Made by a program: the position numbers and the translations under genes | Source of the DNA: Aalborgiella sp031424795 | GTDB taxonomy: Bacteria > Pseudomonadota > Gammaproteobacteria > Burkholderiales > Burkholderiaceae_C | Length of the DNA: 8,858 nt | Assembly (NCBI GenBank): GCA_031424795.1 | Contig: JANPIC010000140.1 | Span: 1-8,858, forward strand | Reading direction: 5' to 3' | Part shown: one piece after another, positions 5,761 through 8,858 of the stretch | How positions within the stretch are numbered: position 1 is the stretch's first letter | How the letters are laid out: each line of letters begins with the position of its first letter | Notes under the pieces: model-generated | The model's database searches: none | The model's input: only the letters and a program-made list of their open reading frames with translations | What the model was told of the DNA's origin: nothing

Positions 5761-7419
5761 ATGCCATCTCCAGAACAAGAAGTCTGCGTCAATCAATTCC
5801 GGCAAGTCTTGCTTTGGCCGCTTAGGCTGATGCCGGTCAAGGGCTCTGAGGGGCAACATGCCAAACCTTGGAAACTATTGGCCGACATGGCAAACATGGG
5901 TGAAGCCACCCCTTGGCGCGAAGTTGTCGACGAATATGGTGGTGAGCACGGACGCTTTCACGAACGGCATTACAACGAATTTGTGACGTTCTTGCCTTTT
6001 GTGCAGCGGTTTTTATATGGCGAAGGCAGCAACAAAGGTGCGAAGGCTGAAAGCTCGCCCATGCGGGTTTTTAGACGCACCGATGTCAAAGCGGTTCGGG
6101 TGGTTCCGAGTTTGGGGCAAAACCCCATCACCTTGGACATTGTCCACATCGATCTGTATTTCTTTCTTGACCTGGATCTGGTTTTGCTGAACGTTGAGGT
6201 CAGCGCCAACAACCTGAGTTTGACGCAAACGCAAGAGTTGATGTACCGCTTTGGTCAAGGCTACCCTGCCAGCTGGGATGCTGACGGTCAGGCTCAAAAC
6301 TGCCTGTCCAGTGCAGAATGGCTGGGATCCGATGGGCAAACCTTGGCTCAGTCAGATGCCAACCAGGCTGAGGTCTTCATGACGCACGTGAGCAACTACC
6401 GTGCGCCGCGCATTTCAGCGCATTGGGCGTGGCTGTTGCGGCCTTTTGTGAATGACCTTTCAGACGAAGTTGGCGTCCTGCGCTACCGTCAGATCGAGTA
6501 TTACCGCATGCCGTTGATGGGCTATCTCGCGGTGGACAACCCGCAAGCGCTGCGTCGGCAAGATTTTATCCAGCTTGGCTTGGTGACACACGCTTCCATC
6601 TCAGAAAAAACAGGCAACTTGCCCTACGCGGAATCCTATTTAAACGACTTTGAAGCGCGCTACTGCTACGATCGATTCTGGACAGATTCGGGCGCTGCGC
6701 CGCACACACGTTATTTATGCAGCGGACATTCACTGGTGGTGATCGGCGACGCAAAGAGTCCCTTTTTCACCTCCAACGAGCGTGGCGTGTTGGCACAATT
6801 TCGGCACCAGCATTTCTTGCTGTTTTTGATTGCCCATTTCCAAAAAGCCACGCTGTTGATGTACTCAGACCGGCTGGCGGAGGCCTTGAAAAATCTTGAC
6901 ATTGCAGATGCCGCCAGTGTGCGCCGCTTTAAACGCACCATTCGGCTCAGTTTTGCCAGTTTTCTGCGCTTCACCAACCGTTATTGGTTTCACGACATAT
7001 CCGAGCAAGCGCATGTGCGTGCCCTGTTTCACATGTGTTCGAAACATCTTGGGCTAGACCCGCTCTATACCGAAGTCAAAGAGCGTATTGCAGAAATGAA
7101 CCAATACCTGGACGCCGACAGCCTGCGCCGGCAAGCCAACACCGTGGTTCGATTGACCGTTGTAACCATCTTTGGCTTGATAGGCACAGTCACCACCGGA
7201 TTTTTAGGGATGAACCTGTTGGCCGAGGCTGATGCACCCATGGGCCGAAAGATAGGCATCTTCGCCGTCGTTTTTGCACTCACCTCGCTGCTGACGGTGT
7301 ACACCATGGTCAAATCGAAGCGCTTGTCCGATTTTCTGGACGTGCTCTCGGATGAGCGCTCCTCCGCTTGGCAAAAGGTAAAATCTTTGGTGCTGGTGTG
7401 GCGAAACCAGCCTGATTGA
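5761..7419 (+). CDS. CorA-like divalent-cation transporter with a large cytoplasmic domain
   Basis: A 552-residue protein (560 if the TTG at 5737 were used) with two C-terminal membrane segments at about 465-488 and 498-517. The end of the first carries the GMN signature (483-485, within FLGMNLL) that defines CorA-type Mg2+, Co2+ or Ni2+ channels and forms their selectivity filter. The short loop between helices has Glu489 and Asp491, and the tail after the second helix starts with KSKR. CorA family members work as pentamers in the inner membrane. The oddity is size: classic CorA has about 316 residues, while here about 460 soluble residues precede the membrane part. This region is rich in aromatic residues and I cannot assign it to a second named domain. 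The gene follows the Cfa-like gene after 76 nt. The substrate is inferred from family only. Confidence 0.75.
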   Translation: MPSPEQEVCVNQFRQVLLWPLRLMPVKGSEGQHAKPWKLLADMANMGEATPWREVVDEYGGEHGRFHERHYNEFVTFLPFVQRFLYGEGSNKGAKAESSPMRVFRRTDVKAVRVVPSLGQNPITLDIVHIDLYFFLDLDLVLLNVEVSANNLSLTQTQELMYRFGQGYPASWDADGQAQNCLSSAEWLGSDGQTLAQSDANQAEVFMTHVSNYRAPRISAHWAWLLRPFVNDLSDEVGVLRYRQIEYYRMPLMGYLAVDNPQALRRQDFIQLGLVTHASISEKTGNLPYAESYLNDFEARYCYDRFWTDSGAAPHTRYLCSGHSLVVIGDAKSPFFTSNERGVLAQFRHQHFLLFLIAHFQKATLLMYSDRLAEALKNLDIADAASVRRFKRTIRLSFASFLRFTNRYWFHDISEQAHVRALFHMCSKHLGLDPLYTEVKERIAEMNQYLDADSLRRQANTVVRLTVVTIFGLIGTVTTGFLGMNLLAEADAPMGRKIGIFAVVFALTSLLTVYTMVKSKRLSDFLDVLSDERSSAWQKVKSLVLVWRNQPD

Positions 7420-7458
7420 CGACCATCAAAAATAAAGGCAAGCAAAAGAAAAAATCCG

Positions 7459-7481
7459 TTCATTCAAACTATTTGAATGAA
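7459..7481. repeat. Perfect 10-bp inverted repeat with 3-nt loop
   Basis: Arms TTCATTCAAA (7459-7468) and TTTGAATGAA (7472-7481) flank CTA, 39 nt after the CorA-like stop. On the plus strand no clean T-tract follows. On the minus strand a run of T residues follows (the plus-strand A-run at about 7445-7454), but there is no minus-strand gene to terminate. It is either a weak terminator after the CorA-like gene or an operator just upstream of the cytochrome b561 promoter. Confidence 0.5.
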
Positions 7482-7495
7482 ATCTTCAATTTCGT

Positions 7496-7524
7496 GGAAC
7501 TTATTTTGAGTTAAGGGCATCTAT
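7496..7524 (+). promoter_or_regulatory. Candidate ECF-sigma (RpoE-like) promoter for cytochrome b561-yceI
   Basis: GGAACTT at 7496-7502 matches the -35 element of RpoE-type sigma factors, and TCTAT at 7520-7524 lies 17 nt downstream, resembling their TCTGA-like -10. The site is 44 nt upstream of the cytochrome b561 GTG. I found no well-spaced sigma-70 promoter in the same interval. This is a consensus match by eye, not proof. Confidence 0.4.
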
Positions 7525-7553
7525 ACTTACATCTATATAACCAAAACGGTTGC

Positions 7554-7561
7554 AAGTGAGG
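7554..7561 (+). promoter_or_regulatory. Shine-Dalgarno supporting a GTG start
   Basis: AAGTGAGG lies 6 nt before GTG at 7568. It decides the otherwise ambiguous non-ATG start of the cytochrome b561 gene. Confidence 0.65.
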
Positions 7562-7567
7562 CGTTAA

Positions 7568-8158
7568 GTGTCCAAAGTCAATATTAAAAACCATCTAAGC
7601 GAATCAGCCCAAGCATCCCGCTACTCCACAGTAGCCATCGTTTTGCACTGGCTCTTGGGATTGTCCATTTTCGCCATGTTTGCGATTGGCATCTACATGT
7701 CAGACTTGCCGTTTTCACCGCTGCGCTTGAAGCTGTACAACTACCACAAGTGGGCTGGCATCACGTTTTTGATCTTGTCTGTGCTGCGCCTGCTGTGGCG
7801 CCTGCTGAACCGCCCGCCGGCGCTGCCTAAAGCTGTTGAAGCCGCCATGCCGACTTGGCAAACCAAGATATACCACGCCACACACTACGCCCTTTACGCC
7901 CTGTTTTTCGCCGTCCCGTTGATAGGCTGGGCTTACAGCTCGGCGGCGGGCTTCCCGATTGTGCTGTTTGGCGTGTTGCCGCTGCCAGACTTTATGGCGG
8001 TGGACAAAGAATTTTCCAAGCAAATCAAAGAGTTGCATGAGCTATCAGCCTTCGCTTTGGTGGGTTTGGCACTCTTGCACATTGGTGCAGCGCTGAAGCA
8101 CCACTTTATTGACAAAGATGGTTTGGTCAGCCGCATGCTGCCAAGTGCATCAAAATAA
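7568..8158 (+). CDS. Cytochrome b561 (di-heme inner-membrane protein)
   Basis: A 196-residue four-helix membrane cytochrome with helices at about 22-43, 62-79, 103-124 and 156-177. Four histidines fit the two-heme ligand set of E. coli CybB: His27 (LHWLL), His60 (YHKWAG), His157 (LHELS) and His171 (LLHIG). Their spacing (33, 97 and 14) is close to that of E. coli His13, His47, His137 and His151. CybB has been shown to oxidise superoxide and pass the electrons to ubiquinone, so this protein probably exchanges electrons with the quinone pool, perhaps as a superoxide oxidase. It starts at GTG and is followed 83 nt later by a yceI-type gene, a pairing also seen as yceJ-yceI in E. coli. The exact electron donor is not readable from sequence. 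Confidence 0.93.
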   Translation: MSKVNIKNHLSESAQASRYSTVAIVLHWLLGLSIFAMFAIGIYMSDLPFSPLRLKLYNYHKWAGITFLILSVLRLLWRLLNRPPALPKAVEAAMPTWQTKIYHATHYALYALFFAVPLIGWAYSSAAGFPIVLFGVLPLPDFMAVDKEFSKQIKELHELSAFALVGLALLHIGAALKHHFIDKDGLVSRMLPSASK

Positions 8159-8204
8159 ATGCAATATCTAAAAATAACTCAGCCATATCAACGATTTATA
8201 AAAT

Positions 8205-8229
8205 TTAACTTTACGGTTAATTAACTTTA
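8205..8229 (+). repeat. Two direct copies of TTAACTTTA upstream of yceI
   Basis: TTAACTTTA occurs at 8205-8213 and 8221-8229, one and a half helical turns apart (16-nt period), in the AT-rich 83-nt spacer before the YceI gene. It could be a binding site or chance in AT-rich DNA. The second copy ends 12 nt before the ATG and no strong Shine-Dalgarno is seen; the purine run AAAAGAAAA may serve. Confidence 0.3.
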
Positions 8230-8241
8230 AAAGAAAATACC

Positions 8242-8847
8242 ATGCCTAAATTTTTCACCAAACCAAACGCTTCCATCTCCTACCTAGCCGTCGTTGCAGC
8301 CTCACTCGCCGCTGCTGCGCTGCTCGTCGCCCAACCCGCTTTTGCGGAGCAAAAGCTCAACCCCGCGCAAAGCGAAGTGGGCTTTCAGTTCAAGCAAATG
8401 GGCGTGCCCGTAGATGGCAAATTCACCAAGTTTGATGCGCAAGTCAGCTTTGATGCTGCCAAGCTGGCCACCAGCAAGGTCAACTTCACCGTAGACATTG
8501 CCAGCGCCACCCTGGGCGACAAAGCCACCGATGCCGAACTGCCCAAAGCCCCGTGGTTCAACACCGCCAAGTTCCCGCAAGCAAGCTTTGCCTCCAGCAG
8601 CATCAAAGCGCTGGGCGCTGGCAAGTTTGAAGTGGCAGGCAAACTCAGCATCAAAGGCGTGGCGCAAGATGTCGTCATTCCTGTGACGATGACGCAAGCC
8701 GCCGCAGTCACCACCGCCGTCGGCACTTTCCCCATGAAACGCCTGACCTACAAAATCGGCGAAGGCGAATGGGCCGACACGTCCATGGTGGCTGACCCGG
8801 TGCAAGTCAAGTTCAAGCTGGCTTTGACGGGCGTGGGCAAGCTTTAA
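8242..8847 (+). CDS. YceI-family periplasmic protein
   Basis: A 201-residue secreted protein. Residues 1-35 form a Sec signal peptide with a basic start, a hydrophobic core rich in alanine (about 14-30) and an AFA cleavage site, giving a mature protein of about 166 residues beginning EQKLN. The mature part has the YceI pattern: an opening strand with SEVGFQFKQMGVPVDGKF, then FPQASF and KGVAQDVVIPVTM. YceI proteins fold as lipocalin-like beta barrels, and some bind polyisoprenoid lipids such as ubiquinone-like chains. That fits its position behind cytochrome b561, since both could handle quinones, though this is inference. The ATG is followed by a normal signal peptide, which supports the start. 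The last 11 nt of the window after the stop hold nothing recognisable. Confidence 0.94.
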   Translation: MPKFFTKPNASISYLAVVAASLAAAALLVAQPAFAEQKLNPAQSEVGFQFKQMGVPVDGKFTKFDAQVSFDAAKLATSKVNFTVDIASATLGDKATDAELPKAPWFNTAKFPQASFASSSIKALGAGKFEVAGKLSIKGVAQDVVIPVTMTQAAAVTTAVGTFPMKRLTYKIGEGEWADTSMVADPVQVKFKLALTGVGKL

Positions 8848-8858
8848 ACCTAAGTTAA

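Noticed and set aside
8302..8805. Minus-strand open frame of 167 codons opposite the YceI gene
   Set aside because: It is antisense to a clear YceI protein with a signal peptide, has no domain or Shine-Dalgarno, and reflects GC-rich codon bias.

Overview
The window reads as a piece of a Gram-negative, probably betaproteobacterial (Burkholderiales-like) chromosome. The hints are a cytochrome b561 gene followed by a periplasmic YceI gene, a sensor kinase with an HDLRQP-type H-box, and a moderately GC-rich coding style in most genes. The taxonomic call is inference; there is no rRNA or other marker. I see no tRNA, rRNA, CRISPR array, insertion sequence or phage gene.

Left part, minus strand (1-3172). 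A six-helix membrane histidine kinase (47-1483) is clearly more AT-rich than the rest. Upstream of it lies an AT-rich 250-nt spacer with tandem TTGATATA repeats and palindromes. Next comes a two-gene minus-strand operon: a 103-residue MoaD/ThiS-like ubiquitin-fold protein ending in Gly-Gly (2861-3172), then 17 nt later a cytoplasmic six-Asp-box BNR beta-propeller (1734-2843). This pair is the most interesting item. Its function is not evident, and no molybdopterin, thiamine or E1-like gene is nearby.

Middle part, plus strand (3281-7419). Divergent from the MoaD-like gene, across a spacer holding a perfect TTGATATATCAA palindrome, are two paralogous UspA-type universal stress proteins. They are about 48% identical by my ungapped hand count (70/146). 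A cyclopropane-fatty-acyl-phospholipid synthase follows 6 nt after the second Usp and in the same reading frame. Then comes a 552-residue CorA-like membrane protein with a GMN motif. Together these suggest stress response, membrane lipid modification and divalent-cation transport.

Right part, plus strand (7420-8858). A cytochrome b561 starts at GTG behind a good Shine-Dalgarno and a candidate extracytoplasmic-function (ECF) sigma promoter (GGAACTT, 17 nt, TCTAT). A secreted YceI-family protein follows. This is a familiar pairing linked in other bacteria to quinone redox and envelope stress.

The longest stretch without a gene is 250 nt (1484-1733).
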